64,000 nt of DNA from Bacteroidales bacterium (GTDB taxonomy: Bacteria > Bacteroidota > Bacteroidia > Bacteroidales > WCHB1-69). Made by a program: the position numbers and the translations under genes. Shown in pieces: positions 16,269 to 24,734 of the stretch. Under the pieces are notes generated by a model. That model worked only from the letters and a program-made list of their open reading frames with translations, did no database searches and was not told where the DNA came from. The DNA lies in assembly GCA_017615795.1 (NCBI GenBank), contig JAFZZK010000013.1, positions 1-64,000 on the forward strand. Reading direction: 5' to 3'. How positions within the stretch are numbered: the first letter of the stretch is position 1; each line of letters begins with the position of its first letter.

Positions 16269-16339
16269 TGCCCTGTGGTGTAATGGTAGCACAGCAGATT
16301 CTGGTTCTGTTTGTATGGGTTCGAGTCCTATCGGGGCAA
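16269..16339 (+). tRNA. tRNA-Gln(CTG)
   Basis: Read by hand as a 71-nt cloverleaf: acceptor TGCCCTG/CGGGGCA with one T-G pair; D arm GTG...CAC; anticodon stem GCAGA/TCTGT with loop TTCTGGT giving anticodon CTG (reads CAG, Gln); T arm ATGGG-TTCGAGT-CCTAT; discriminator A. The 3' CCA is not encoded. It lies in the gap between the DUF6515 gene and udk, followed by a clear terminator. Confidence 0.93.
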
Positions 16340-16343
16340 CTTC

Positions 16344-16371
16344 AAAATCACGCTGAATGGCGTGATTTTTT
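16344..16371 (+). terminator. Terminator of tRNA-Gln
   Basis: AAAATCACGC (16344-16353) pairs with GCGTGATTTT (16360-16369) around the 6-nt loop TGAATG, followed by T residues. It starts 5 nt after the tRNA. Confidence 0.85.
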
Positions 16372-16440
16372 GTTTTCATTCCTCGTCTTTGAACTTTGAA
16401 TTCGATTTTGCCAAGGTAATCCAAATCCAAAACTTTTGTG

Positions 16441-16448
16441 TATTTTTG
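16441..16448 (+). promoter_or_regulatory. Promoter -7 box of udk (TATTTTTG)
   Basis: Exact TAnnTTTG match, 22 bp before the ATG at 16471. Confidence 0.65.
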
Positions 16449-16470
16449 CGGGTCGTAAAATATTTCAGAT

Positions 16471-17085
16471 ATGTTAGTCATTGGCATTGCCGGTGGTTCC
16501 GGCTCGGGAAAGACCTCCGTGGTCAAGAAAATCATCCAAAGCTTGCCCAAAGAGCGTGTGAGCGTCCTCAGTCAAGACGCTTATTACAAGGATAACGGCG
16601 ACTTGCCGCAGGAGGAAAAGGAGAGAATCAATTTTGACCATCCCTCCGCTATCGAGTGGCCATTGCTTATCAAACATATTCAACAACTACAGTGCGGCAA
16701 CGCTGTTGAAATGCCCGTATACTCATACGTGACGTGCGGGCGTAGCCGCGAAACCATTCCCGTGAAACCCTGCGATGTTCTTTTGGTGGAAGGCATCCTT
16801 ATCTTCACTGATCTGGAATTGTGCCAACTTCTCGACCTTAAAGTCTTCGTGGATACCGATGCCGACGAACGCCTCATCCGCATCATCCAACGCGATGTCA
16901 TCGAACGCGGTCGCGGCCTCGACAAGTCCATCATACATTACCAAAACTTTGTGAAACCCATGCATGAACTCTTTATCGAACCATCCAAACGGCTGGCCGA
17001 TATTATCATACCCGTGGGCGGACAAAATGAGAAGGGAATTGATATCCTGACGTCCAAGATCAGGCAAACGCTGGGAATCGTTTAG
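16471..17085 (+). CDS. udk: Uridine kinase
   Basis: 204 residues, normal length. P-loop GIAGGSGSGKTS at the N-terminus, SQDAYYKD (substrate-binding Asp/Tyr), NFDHPSAIEW, then VLLVEGILIF and FVDTDADERLIRIIQRD. It phosphorylates uridine/cytidine to UMP/CMP in pyrimidine salvage. It has its own promoter at 16441. The gene converges with the amidotransferase-like gene; their stop codons overlap in TTAG at 17082-17085, and no terminator is seen between them. Confidence 0.95.
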   Translation: MLVIGIAGGSGSGKTSVVKKIIQSLPKERVSVLSQDAYYKDNGDLPQEEKERINFDHPSAIEWPLLIKHIQQLQCGNAVEMPVYSYVTCGRSRETIPVKPCDVLLVEGILIFTDLELCQLLDLKVFVDTDADERLIRIIQRDVIERGRGLDKSIIHYQNFVKPMHELFIEPSKRLADIIIPVGGQNEKGIDILTSKIRQTLGIV

Positions 17086-18362
17086 GTCTTCTGTTCCTGC
17101 TTTTTGGCGGCAGGGAAAAGCACGTTGTTGAGAATGAGACGATAACCCGCCGAATTGGGGAACAAGTTCAAATCTGTGGGTGGGTCGTTGACTAAATGCT
17201 GGTAGTCTTCTGGATCGTGACCGGCATAGAACGTCCACGTCCCTTTGCCATATTCTCCATGTATATATCGCACTTCGTTGAACTGCGCCGACTCGCCCAT
17301 GACGGTTACGGTGGGTTTGACGACTTCCTTGCGGAATGCGGTGGTTTGTCCCATGAAGCCTGGAATCACGGTCAGATGGTTCTGACATAGCATGGTTGGA
17401 ACGGGATCCCACTTGGCGGAGAACTCGAATAGCGTGAAAAAGTCATTTTTCTTGTTAGTGAGGTGCAAGGTGGGACTGACATCAATGTCAGAGACCTCAT
17501 ACACGTATGGGTTGGTCTCTATTTTGAAGTTGGTGAAGGCAAAGCAATTGTCATAGTTGAGTTTGCTTTGGGCTTGTGGGTCCATGGGGTCGCCGTCGAA
17601 CATCACGTCGCAGATGTCTACGCCTTCGGCGGCCAGCGCGATGTCGTAGCTGTCGGGACCGGAGCACATGGCGAAGAGGTAGCCGCCGCCCGCTACGAAG
17701 TCCCGGATGCCTTTGGCTACGGCCAATTTCATTTGCGACACTTTGGCGAACCCCAATTGCGCCGCACGTGTTTCCTGCTCGTTTACATCGTCCTGATACC
17801 ACTGGGCATTCCGGTAGTTGGCCCAGAATTTGCCATATTGTCCCGTGAAATCTTCGTGGTGCAGGTGCAGCCAGTCGTATCTCGGCAACTCCCCCTTGAT
17901 GACCTCTTCGTCGTATAGCACGGTGTAAGGGATTTCAGCGTAGGTGAGCACTAAGGTGACGGCATCGTCCCACGGAAGTTTGTTCTTTGGGGAATAGACG
18001 GCGATTTTAGGCTCCTTTGTGAGCCGAATTTCGTTCATGTTGCTTTCGGTAGCAGCAATCTCAGCCAAAATACCTTGAGCCTGGATGTCGGCAATAACTT
18101 GATAGGAAACACCCCTGATGACACACTCGTCCTCAATGAGAGAACTGTATGCGCACATGAAACTGCCTCCGCGGTAGTTGAGTAGCCAGCTCATGTCCAC
18201 TTGATGGGATACGGCAAAATAGGCGATACCGTATGCTTTCAGATGATTTTCCTGCTCCATATCCATAGGGATGAGAATGTGGGTGGCATTGGCTTGCAAA
18301 CAGCAAGCCAGTACCAATACGATGGCCAAGAGTCTTGTTTTCATTTTTTTTATAGTGCTCAT
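17082..18362 (-). CDS. Secreted amidotransferase-like protein (often labelled asparagine synthetase B)
   Basis: 426 residues with a signal peptide ending CLQANA. It matches a conserved Bacteroidota family recognised by ILIPMDMEQENHLKAYGIAY, NYRGGSF, KIAVYSPKNKLPWDDAV, YDWLHLHHEDFTGQYGKFW and GGGYLFAMCSGPDSYDIA. Databases often call it asparagine synthetase B, but no AsnB synthetase (ATP-pyrophosphatase) domain is seen; the GGGYLFAMCSGP region resembles class I amidotransferase/ThuA-like folds. It is exported, so a cytosolic asparagine-making role is unlikely. The start could be 18362 (TAAATG, touching the upstream gene's stop) or 18344. It is the last gene of a three-gene operon with the FadL-like protein. 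Confidence 0.8.
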   Translation of the reverse strand: MSTIKKMKTRLLAIVLVLACCLQANATHILIPMDMEQENHLKAYGIAYFAVSHQVDMSWLLNYRGGSFMCAYSSLIEDECVIRGVSYQVIADIQAQGILAEIAATESNMNEIRLTKEPKIAVYSPKNKLPWDDAVTLVLTYAEIPYTVLYDEEVIKGELPRYDWLHLHHEDFTGQYGKFWANYRNAQWYQDDVNEQETRAAQLGFAKVSQMKLAVAKGIRDFVAGGGYLFAMCSGPDSYDIALAAEGVDICDVMFDGDPMDPQAQSKLNYDNCFAFTNFKIETNPYVYEVSDIDVSPTLHLTNKKNDFFTLFEFSAKWDPVPTMLCQNHLTVIPGFMGQTTAFRKEVVKPTVTVMGESAQFNEVRYIHGEYGKGTWTFYAGHDPEDYQHLVNDPPTDLNLFPNSAGYRLILNNVLFPAAKKQEQKT

Positions 18363-19151
18363 TTATCTTCTGGCGATGGGTTGACGTTGTACCTTTCCAT
18401 TAGTTCCCAAAATGTAAAGGTTTTTGTAGGTGCTTCGAAAATCACGGGCATTTTGTACATCTTTTGTTACAAGGATGAAGTTTAATGCAGGGATATCATA
18501 TTTGTATAGGCCGTCATCTCTGAGATAATAAAGTTGATTGCCCAGCCATTGGGCTGAGATGACATGCGGCAAAGGCACCTTTCTTTCGTATGATCCGAAG
18601 TTGTCGAAAAAGAAAAGGCCGTAGGTTGTATCAATGAGGACGATGCTCTTGTCCAAAGCAACTTCTATGCGCGTTGGATTGAATCGGTCGCCGAAATTGA
18701 CGGGTGTGGTGCTGAGAATATTCAGCGAGAGATCGGTGAGGATGAGTTGGTGCGTGTTGTTGTCAAATAACGCGATGCGGTTGGCACCGGCAAAGGCGGC
18801 AAGTGTTACGGAATACAGATTGTGTTCGAAGAGGGAAAGTGCGTTGCCAACAGGGGAGAGCGTGTTGTCCAATATGTCGATCTCTCCTGCATCCCTGTAA
18901 AATACAAGGATTTTAGAAGGAATGCTTGCGTCAACGTTGTCAATGTTTCCTATGTCATAGTTGCGATAGGTGAACAATTGTTGTCCGTCGGAACCGTATT
19001 TGTAAAGAGCTGCATTTTTCCATAGATATAAATTGTCTTGAATATCCACGGTGAAGTGGTCGCACTGCTCGTGGATAAAAGAAGGTCGCTCTTGGGCGTA
19101 AGAGAAGCCAAGAGCGACGATGGATATCAATAGAAGGATTGCTTTCCTCAT
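18363..19151 (-). CDS. Secreted propeller-like protein of unknown function
   Basis: 262 residues; signal peptide MRKAILLLISIVALGFSYA. The rest is rich in short strands with repeated patterns of the NLYLWKNAALYKYGSDG / QLYYLRDDGLYKYDI type, suggesting beta-propeller or NHL-like blades, too short for a full seven-blade propeller. No catalytic motif is seen. It lies 7 bp after the FadL-like gene, and its stop directly abuts the ATG of the amidotransferase-like gene, so the three are translated from one message. It probably works with its neighbours at the outer membrane. Confidence 0.6.
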   Translation of the reverse strand: MRKAILLLISIVALGFSYAQERPSFIHEQCDHFTVDIQDNLYLWKNAALYKYGSDGQQLFTYRNYDIGNIDNVDASIPSKILVFYRDAGEIDILDNTLSPVGNALSLFEHNLYSVTLAAFAGANRIALFDNNTHQLILTDLSLNILSTTPVNFGDRFNPTRIEVALDKSIVLIDTTYGLFFFDNFGSYERKVPLPHVISAQWLGNQLYYLRDDGLYKYDIPALNFILVTKDVQNARDFRSTYKNLYILGTNGKVQRQPIARR

Positions 19152-19158
19152 TTCTTGA

Positions 19159-20616
19159 TTAGAATTTGCAGCCGATGGTGCCTACGATGCGGTGTGTGGT
19201 GTTTTTGATTTGTGCCGTTGCATCGGGCGTGTAGAGGTTATAACTATCCTTGGAGAAACGTAGTACGTATGCGAAATCGACGAAGAGGAATTTGTTGTGG
19301 AAACCGAACCCCAAAGAGCCATAGTGGGCTGAGCCGTCGTAACCTTCTGCCCATTCTTTGCTGTCGCGATATGGTGAGGATTTGAAGTTGTAACCGGCGC
19401 GAAGGGCAAATTTCTCTCCTAAGTTAACCTCGCCGCCCAAGCGAACGGAGTGACGGATGCCATATTTTTGCTTGACAGTTTCGTTCTCGTTTGTGAAATC
19501 GTAGTCATCAGCATAGAGTGTGCTCATGCTGTGGTCATTGAATTCATACTCGGCAGAGATGAATCCACGTTTGTTGATGAGGAAAGCAGCACCCAAGTTA
19601 AAACGGAATGGAGTGGTTAACGAAAATCTGTAGTCGTTAGAGTATTGGTAATCAGGTTCTTGTATATTGGAGGGAAGGCTATTCCAATGAGTCTTCATTT
19701 CCCGACGATAAGTGTCTTTTATTTTCCAGAAATAGGTGGGCGACTGGATGCTGGCGCTGAGTCGTACAAAGTTGGCAGGTTGGTAGATGATGCCAATTTT
19801 GGCATTGACACCGGCACCGCGATCGCGCTGGGTGGTTTTGACTTCGTATGAGGTGATGCCTTGGAGGTCTTCCACATCTGTGGGAGTTTCCATGAGGATT
19901 GTACGTTCCATATAATCCAAGAATGGGATGCCGATGCTACCGCCAATATAGAGTTTGTCGTTGTAGTTGCCGCCGAAGGTGAAGCTCATTTCATCAATGG
20001 CCCCAGATTGTTTCACCAAGGCTGTTTGGTCAAGATTGGCGCCGCTAAAAGGAGAATCGTAAAGATTGTCGAATCCGGAGATGGTGTCGATGAGCCAAGT
20101 GTTCCATGCAATCAGAGCATCGCCGGCGAGGCTGTTGAAGTGCGTGCCGTTGGCTTGAGCCACAATGGGGTCGGCAAAAGAGCTTCGGGTCGGTCCTGCA
20201 GCACGGAAAGTGTTGTTGTAGTCCATGATGCGGTTGTAACCGAATCCGAATTGCCAATATTTCCATTCGGAATCGCGAGCAATGGGGGTCGTGATGACCA
20301 GCCCACATTCGGGAACCGTGTATTTGGCGTTTTGTGTATAGCTATTGTTGTCGTGATAGAGCGTGTTGTTCTTGAAAAAGGAGACAACAGTTGGGGTGAA
20401 AGATACTTCATGGCGCTTGTAGAGGCCGATGGCGGCCGGATTGATGCTGAGTGCGGAAAAATCACCACCCACCGTGCCGAAAGTGCCGCCCGCACCTAAA
20501 AAGCGAGCTGTTCCCATGTAGTCGGTTTGGGAAAAACGGTATGCCTCGTAGTCACCTTGTGCAAAAGAACACGTTAAAATGCCGAGGAATAACGGAATAA
20601 TCCAAAATCTTTTCAT
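19159..20616 (-). CDS. FadL/OmpP1-like outer-membrane protein
   Basis: 485 residues; signal peptide MKRFWIIPLFLGILTCSFAQ. The N-terminal hatch-like region (TDYMGTARFLGAGGTFGTVG, SALSINPAAIGLY) is characteristic of FadL/TodX-type proteins in Bacteroidota, followed by about 400 residues of amphipathic strands ending in ...HRIVGTIGCKF with a terminal Phe. FadL-type channels take up hydrophobic molecules, but many Bacteroidota members have no assigned substrate. It is first in an operon with the propeller-like and amidotransferase-like genes; the 38-bp gap to the lipoprotein gene upstream leaves open whether that gene is also in the transcript. Confidence 0.85.
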   Translation of the reverse strand: MKRFWIIPLFLGILTCSFAQGDYEAYRFSQTDYMGTARFLGAGGTFGTVGGDFSALSINPAAIGLYKRHEVSFTPTVVSFFKNNTLYHDNNSYTQNAKYTVPECGLVITTPIARDSEWKYWQFGFGYNRIMDYNNTFRAAGPTRSSFADPIVAQANGTHFNSLAGDALIAWNTWLIDTISGFDNLYDSPFSGANLDQTALVKQSGAIDEMSFTFGGNYNDKLYIGGSIGIPFLDYMERTILMETPTDVEDLQGITSYEVKTTQRDRGAGVNAKIGIIYQPANFVRLSASIQSPTYFWKIKDTYRREMKTHWNSLPSNIQEPDYQYSNDYRFSLTTPFRFNLGAAFLINKRGFISAEYEFNDHSMSTLYADDYDFTNENETVKQKYGIRHSVRLGGEVNLGEKFALRAGYNFKSSPYRDSKEWAEGYDGSAHYGSLGFGFHNKFLFVDFAYVLRFSKDSYNLYTPDATAQIKNTTHRIVGTIGCKF

Positions 20617-20654
20617 TTTAATATTATATTGCTTAGGTTAAAAAAATGGTCGTA

Positions 20655-22358
20655 TTATCGTCTGCCTCCACGACTGCTGGAAGAAGAACTGCTGCTATGG
20701 GATGAGCCAGAGTAACTTGACCTGGAAGAGGAGGAACCAGAATAACTGGAATGGGAGGGGGAAGAGCTTGAACTCGGTCTCGAATAGCTGGAACTGGAGG
20801 AACTTGGACGTGAGTATGATGAGCTGGGAGAGCTTGGGCGTGAATAAGATGAGTTGGAAGAGTTGGAACTGGGTCTGGAATAATTTGAGTTGGATGAGCT
20901 TGTACTCGGTCTTGAAGAACTGGAACTGGGTCTGGAGTAGTTTGAGTTCGAGGGACTGGAAGAGCTTGGACGCGAGTAGGAAGAATTGGAGGAACTGGAA
21001 TTAGGTCTGGAGGGATTTGAATTGGACGGAGTGGAAGAACTCGGGCGTGAGTAGGAGGGAGTGGTGGAGGGAGTGGAAGCGGGACGCGGCACGGTGACAG
21101 TTCTGACCACAGGCTTGGTTTGAGTAGAAGTGCTTGTGGCAGAAGGTCTTGTAGTTGAAGATGAGGCCGTAGCTGGTCTCTGTGTCGTTGTGCTGTTCAC
21201 GCTTGGACGTGTGGTAGTTGTGGGTCTGGTATCTGTAGTGGCAGGCCGACCTGCAGTCGTGGTGTTTGTGGTTGTGGTAGGTCTGGCATCAGGAGTGGCA
21301 GGTCTGCTCACAGCAGTCGTAGTGTTTACTGTAGAAGGGGTTATACCTGTGTTGGTGGGTTTTCTCTCTGGGGAAACTGGGTTGTCTGAAGGTGTGGTAC
21401 TTATAGCAGGTCGTGGAGTGACCGTACTGCTAGTAGTGCCGTTGCCGTTAGTGCCTGTTGATGCGCTGTAACGGGAAGAAAGTGTACTGTATTCCTGGTT
21501 GAAGGTAGGAGCAGAAGAGGAAACAATGGAGTAACGGTTGCTGTTCTCGCTGTTGCCGTAGCTGTTGGGGCCTCCGTAGCTGACCGGACGATCACCGCGG
21601 CCAGTGGAACTGTTGCCCAAGGAGGGGCCTACATTGTTGCGATGGCCATAATAGAAAGTGTTGTTATGGTCGTAGTTGTTGTGATAGTAATTGGCCGCCA
21701 TCCAATCGTTGTGGTGCCAGCCCCAAGGACCAGGATTCCAATAATGATGCGGGTGGTGGTACGCCCAGCCCCAACCGTATGTGAAACCATAGTCGTACCA
21801 ACCGTAGCCATAGTAGTAGGGTCGATAAGAATAACTCGGCCACCACCAGTTGTAACCCATGTAAATGCTTAATCCCCAACTATATGGGTTGTAGTCGTAC
21901 CAATATAAGTTGGTGTAAAAAGGGTCGTAGTAACCCCATCCGCAATAGAGGTCGCGATGGAAGCGGCGGATGCGTGAGGTGTAATAATAGTCGTAATAAT
22001 CATCTTCGTCATAATAATAATTATTGGTGACGTAGGTGTTGCCCGAACTGGTTTGTGCCGTGGCCTGAGTTGGCGCCGTCGCGTTGTCGGCATACTCGAT
22101 GAGCGGCTCGCTGATGCCGGGATAGTATGTCTTGGTGTCAATGAGGTTGCCGACTTCATCATACTCATAAATGATGGAGTCGGGTTGTATGACACCAGTG
22201 GCTTGCGATGCTGTCTTGGTTTGGGCTTGTTTAGGGGAAGCATACTGCCCGTCCTGCGACGTGGTGTAGATGTCGTCGTAATAGGCGTAAGAACCCGTGG
22301 AACAGGCAGTCAGCAGACAAACTGCTGACAATAAGGCAATTGAAAATAGTTTTTTCAT
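20655..22358 (-). CDS. Lipoprotein with Tyr/Trp-rich block and Ser/Pro-rich repeat tail
   Basis: 567 residues. Lipobox LTAC with lipidated Cys19. Residues about 110-235 are extraordinarily rich in Tyr, Trp, His and Gly (YGYGWYDYGFTYGWGWAY, HHPHHYWNPGPWGW). Residues about 315-425 are Thr/Pro/Arg rich (TTTTRPSV, RPATPDARPTTT). Residues about 425-567 are tandem S/N-YSRPSSS units ending SSSSRGGRR. Similar proteins are annotated only as hypothetical or vitellogenin-like. The low-complexity arms suggest an extended, possibly glycosylated surface stalk. Unusually for this phylum, a full AAGGAGG lies 6 nt before the ATG. It is transcribed from a promoter at 22416 that faces the proS promoter. Confidence 0.75.
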   Translation of the reverse strand: MKKLFSIALLSAVCLLTACSTGSYAYYDDIYTTSQDGQYASPKQAQTKTASQATGVIQPDSIIYEYDEVGNLIDTKTYYPGISEPLIEYADNATAPTQATAQTSSGNTYVTNNYYYDEDDYYDYYYTSRIRRFHRDLYCGWGYYDPFYTNLYWYDYNPYSWGLSIYMGYNWWWPSYSYRPYYYGYGWYDYGFTYGWGWAYHHPHHYWNPGPWGWHHNDWMAANYYHNNYDHNNTFYYGHRNNVGPSLGNSSTGRGDRPVSYGGPNSYGNSENSNRYSIVSSSAPTFNQEYSTLSSRYSASTGTNGNGTTSSTVTPRPAISTTPSDNPVSPERKPTNTGITPSTVNTTTAVSRPATPDARPTTTTNTTTAGRPATTDTRPTTTTRPSVNSTTTQRPATASSSTTRPSATSTSTQTKPVVRTVTVPRPASTPSTTPSYSRPSSSTPSNSNPSRPNSSSSNSSYSRPSSSSPSNSNYSRPSSSSSRPSTSSSNSNYSRPSSNSSNSSYSRPSSPSSSYSRPSSSSSSYSRPSSSSSPSHSSYSGSSSSRSSYSGSSHSSSSSSSSRGGRR

Positions 22359-22364
22359 AGTTTC

Positions 22365-22371
22365 CTCCTTA
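22365..22371 (-). promoter_or_regulatory. Shine-Dalgarno sequence AAGGAGG before the lipoprotein gene
   Basis: Minus-strand AAGGAGG ends 6 nt before the ATG at 22358. Most genes in this window have no such element, as expected for Bacteroidota, so this site stands out. Confidence 0.6.
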
Positions 22372-22386
22372 TATCTTTAAATTTCG

Positions 22387-22394
22387 TACTTTTG
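22387..22394 (+). promoter_or_regulatory. Promoter -7 box of proS (TACTTTTG)
   Basis: Exact TAnnTTTG match, 61 bp before the proS ATG. It lies downstream of, and faces, the minus-strand promoter at 22416-22423. Confidence 0.5.
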
Positions 22395-22415
22395 CAAATC
22401 GGTTTATATAGACGG

Positions 22416-22423
22416 CAAAAATA
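22416..22423 (-). promoter_or_regulatory. Promoter -7 box of the lipoprotein gene (TATTTTTG)
   Basis: Exact TAnnTTTG match on the minus strand with TTG (22443-22441) at about 17 bp. Transcription from here would run through the proS promoter. Confidence 0.55.
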
Positions 22424-22455
22424 CGAAAAAGTTAATTCAACAAAGTAAAAATATA

Positions 22456-23931
22456 ATGGCTAAAAATTTTTGTTCAAGAGCAGAGAACTATTCTCAATGG
22501 TACAATGACATTGTAAAACAAGCCGATTTGGCTGAAAATTCGTCAGTTAGAGGTTGTATGGTTATCAAGCCATACGGCTACGCGATATGGGAGAAGCTGC
22601 AAGCTACCTTAGATAAAATGTTTAAGGACACGGGACACGTGAATGCTTATTTTCCCATCTTTATCCCCAAATCTTTCTTTAGTCGCGAGGCCAGTCACGT
22701 GGAGGGCTTTGCTAAGGAGTGTGCGGTAGTGACCCATTATCGTCTGAAAAACAATCCGGATGGCGGTGGTGTTGTGGTTGACCCCGAAGCCAAGTTGGAA
22801 GAGGAGCTCATCGTGCGTCCCACTTCCGAAACCATCATTTGGGATACCTATAAAAAATGGATTCAGTCGTACCGTGACCTGCCGATTCTGTGTAATCAGT
22901 GGGCAAATGTTGTCCGTTGGGAGATGCGCACCCGACTTTTCCTGCGTACTGCCGAGTTTTTGTGGCAAGAGGGCCACACGGCGCATGCTACCCGCGAAGA
23001 GGCGGTGGAAGAGACTGAGCGCATGCTCCATGTGTATGCGGATTTTGTCGAGAATTTCATGGCAATTCCGGTGGTGAAAGGTGTGAAGTCGCCCAACGAA
23101 CGTTTTGGCGGCGCTCTCGACACCTATTGCATCGAGGCCCTCATGCAGGATGGCAAGGCTTTACAAGCCGGCACTTCCCATTTCTTGGGTCAGAACTTTG
23201 CCAAAGCATTTGATGTCAAGTACTTGGATAAGGATAATAAACCTCAGTATGTGTGGGCTACCTCTTGGGGTGTCTCTACGCGACTCATTGGTGCCCTCAT
23301 TATGACGCATTCCGATGATAACGGATTGGTGCTGCCCCCGAATCTCGCACCTATCCAAGTGGTTATCGTTCCCATTTATAAGAGTGAGGAACAACGCCAG
23401 GCCATCGCAGACAAAGTGCAACCGCTGATCCAAAAGTTGAAAGAGGCCAATATCACGGTTAAGTTTGACAATGACGACACCAAGCGTTCCGGATGGAAGT
23501 TCAACGAGTATGAACTCAAGGGCGTGCCTGTACGTATTGCTATTGGCCCCCGCGACCTCGAAACCAATGAGGCTGAGGTTGCACGCCGTGACACCCTTAC
23601 CAAGGAGACGGTTCCCTTTGACAGTCTTGTAGAGCATATTCAACAGTTACTCAAGGATATACAAAAAAATCTTTTTGACAAGGCCCTTAAATTCCAAAAA
23701 GAAAACACGTATAAGGCCGACACTTGGGATGAGTTTATCGATTTGCTGGACAACCATCCTGGATTTGTCTATGCCCATTGGGATGGCACGCCGGAAACTG
23801 AGGACAAAATCAAGGAATTGTCCAAGGCTACCATCCGTTGCATTCCTTTCAATAATCCGTTGGAGGAGGGTAAATGTATCCTGACCGGTAAACCTTCCAA
23901 GCAGAGAGTCCTCTTTGCCCGTGCTTACTAA
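22456..23931 (+). CDS. proS: Prolyl-tRNA synthetase, archaeal/eukaryotic-type short form
   Basis: 491 residues, the length of ProS type 3 without the bacterial editing insertion. Class II motifs: motif 1 region with [35 protein letters not shown], motif 2 [20 protein letters not shown], motif 3 [20 protein letters not shown]. The C-terminal anticodon-binding domain ([10 protein letters not shown]) is followed by the extra C-terminal domain ending RVLFARAY, as in archaeal-type enzymes. It charges tRNA-Pro. It has its own promoter and probably leads an operon with mazG and the PorE-like gene. Confidence 0.97.
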   Translation: MAKNFCSRAENYSQWYNDIVKQADLAENSSVRGCMVIKPYGYAIWEKLQATLDKMFKDTGHVNAYFPIFIPKSFFSREASHVEGFAKECAVVTHYRLKNNPDGGGVVVDPEAKLEEELIVRPTSETIIWDTYKKWIQSYRDLPILCNQWANVVRWEMRTRLFLRTAEFLWQEGHTAHATREEAVEETERMLHVYADFVENFMAIPVVKGVKSPNERFGGALDTYCIEALMQDGKALQAGTSHFLGQNFAKAFDVKYLDKDNKPQYVWATSWGVSTRLIGALIMTHSDDNGLVLPPNLAPIQVVIVPIYKSEEQRQAIADKVQPLIQKLKEANITVKFDNDDTKRSGWKFNEYELKGVPVRIAIGPRDLETNEAEVARRDTLTKETVPFDSLVEHIQQLLKDIQKNLFDKALKFQKENTYKADTWDEFIDLLDNHPGFVYAHWDGTPETEDKIKELSKATIRCIPFNNPLEEGKCILTGKPSKQRVLFARAY

Positions 23932-23965
23932 TAAGTTGTAACACAATTTTTTAAGATTGAACCCC

Positions 23966-24733
23966 ATGGATGAAAGGTTAGTGGCTTTCCAACGGTTGTT
24001 GGATATCATGGATGAATTGCGGGAAAAATGCCCGTGGGATAGCGTGCAGACATTCGACACCTTGCGCTGCCTGACTATTGAGGAGACATACGAACTTTCG
24101 GAAGCTATTGTCGAAAAGAATTATAAAGACATGTGCAAGGAGTTGGGAGACTTGATGCTGCACCTTGTCTTTTATTCGAAGATTGCTTCCGAACAAAATC
24201 TTTTTGATATAAAGGATGTGCTTAATCAACTGTGTGACAAATTGATACGCAGGCACCCCCATATCTATGGGGCTGAGAAGGCCCAAGATGCGCAGCAGGT
24301 GCATGAGAACTGGGAGAAAATTAAATTGCAGCGTGAGGGCAATAGATCGGTACTCGGCGGCGTTCCTAAAAGTGCGCCTTCCTTGGTGAAAGCTTATCGC
24401 ATACAGGAAAAAGCCAATGGCGTTGGGTTCGATTGGCATAATGCGGGTGAAGTGTGGGAGAAAGTTCAGGAAGAGTTGGAAGAGTTTAAGGTGGAAGCTG
24501 AAAAACAGTCCGAAAAGATGGAAGATGAGTTTGGGGATGTTCTTTTTGCGTTGGTCAACTATGCCCGGTTTATGAAGATCAATCCAGACGATGCATTGGA
24601 GAAGACCAATCAGAAATTCATCCGCCGATTCCAATATGTTGAAGAACAGGCTAAGAACAGTGGCAGAAAATTAACGGACTTATCCTTGGAACAAATGGAA
24701 GCGTATTGGCAGCAAGCAAAGCAATTCGAATAA
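23966..24733 (+). CDS. mazG: MazG nucleoside triphosphate pyrophosphohydrolase
   Basis: 255 residues from the ATG at 23966 (MDERLVAFQRLLDIMDELRE); the TTG at 23957 is less likely. Two MazG domains as in E. coli: first around 30-110 with EKCPWD, LTIEETYELSEAIVE and KELGDLMLHLVFYS (E-E-x-x-E and E-x-x-D metal ligands), second around 150-225 with EELEEFKVEAE and EDEFGDVLFALVNYAR. It hydrolyses NTPs to NMP and PPi, limiting aberrant nucleotides and affecting the stringent response. It lies 34 bp after proS and 1 bp before the PorE-like gene. Confidence 0.95.
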   Translation: MDERLVAFQRLLDIMDELREKCPWDSVQTFDTLRCLTIEETYELSEAIVEKNYKDMCKELGDLMLHLVFYSKIASEQNLFDIKDVLNQLCDKLIRRHPHIYGAEKAQDAQQVHENWEKIKLQREGNRSVLGGVPKSAPSLVKAYRIQEKANGVGFDWHNAGEVWEKVQEELEEFKVEAEKQSEKMEDEFGDVLFALVNYARFMKINPDDALEKTNQKFIRRFQYVEEQAKNSGRKLTDLSLEQMEAYWQQAKQFE

Positions 24734-24734
24734 A

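Noticed and set aside
17082-18362. Asparagine synthetase B as the function of this gene
   Set aside because: No synthetase (ATP-pyrophosphatase) domain or N-terminal nucleophile Cys, and the protein has a signal peptide.
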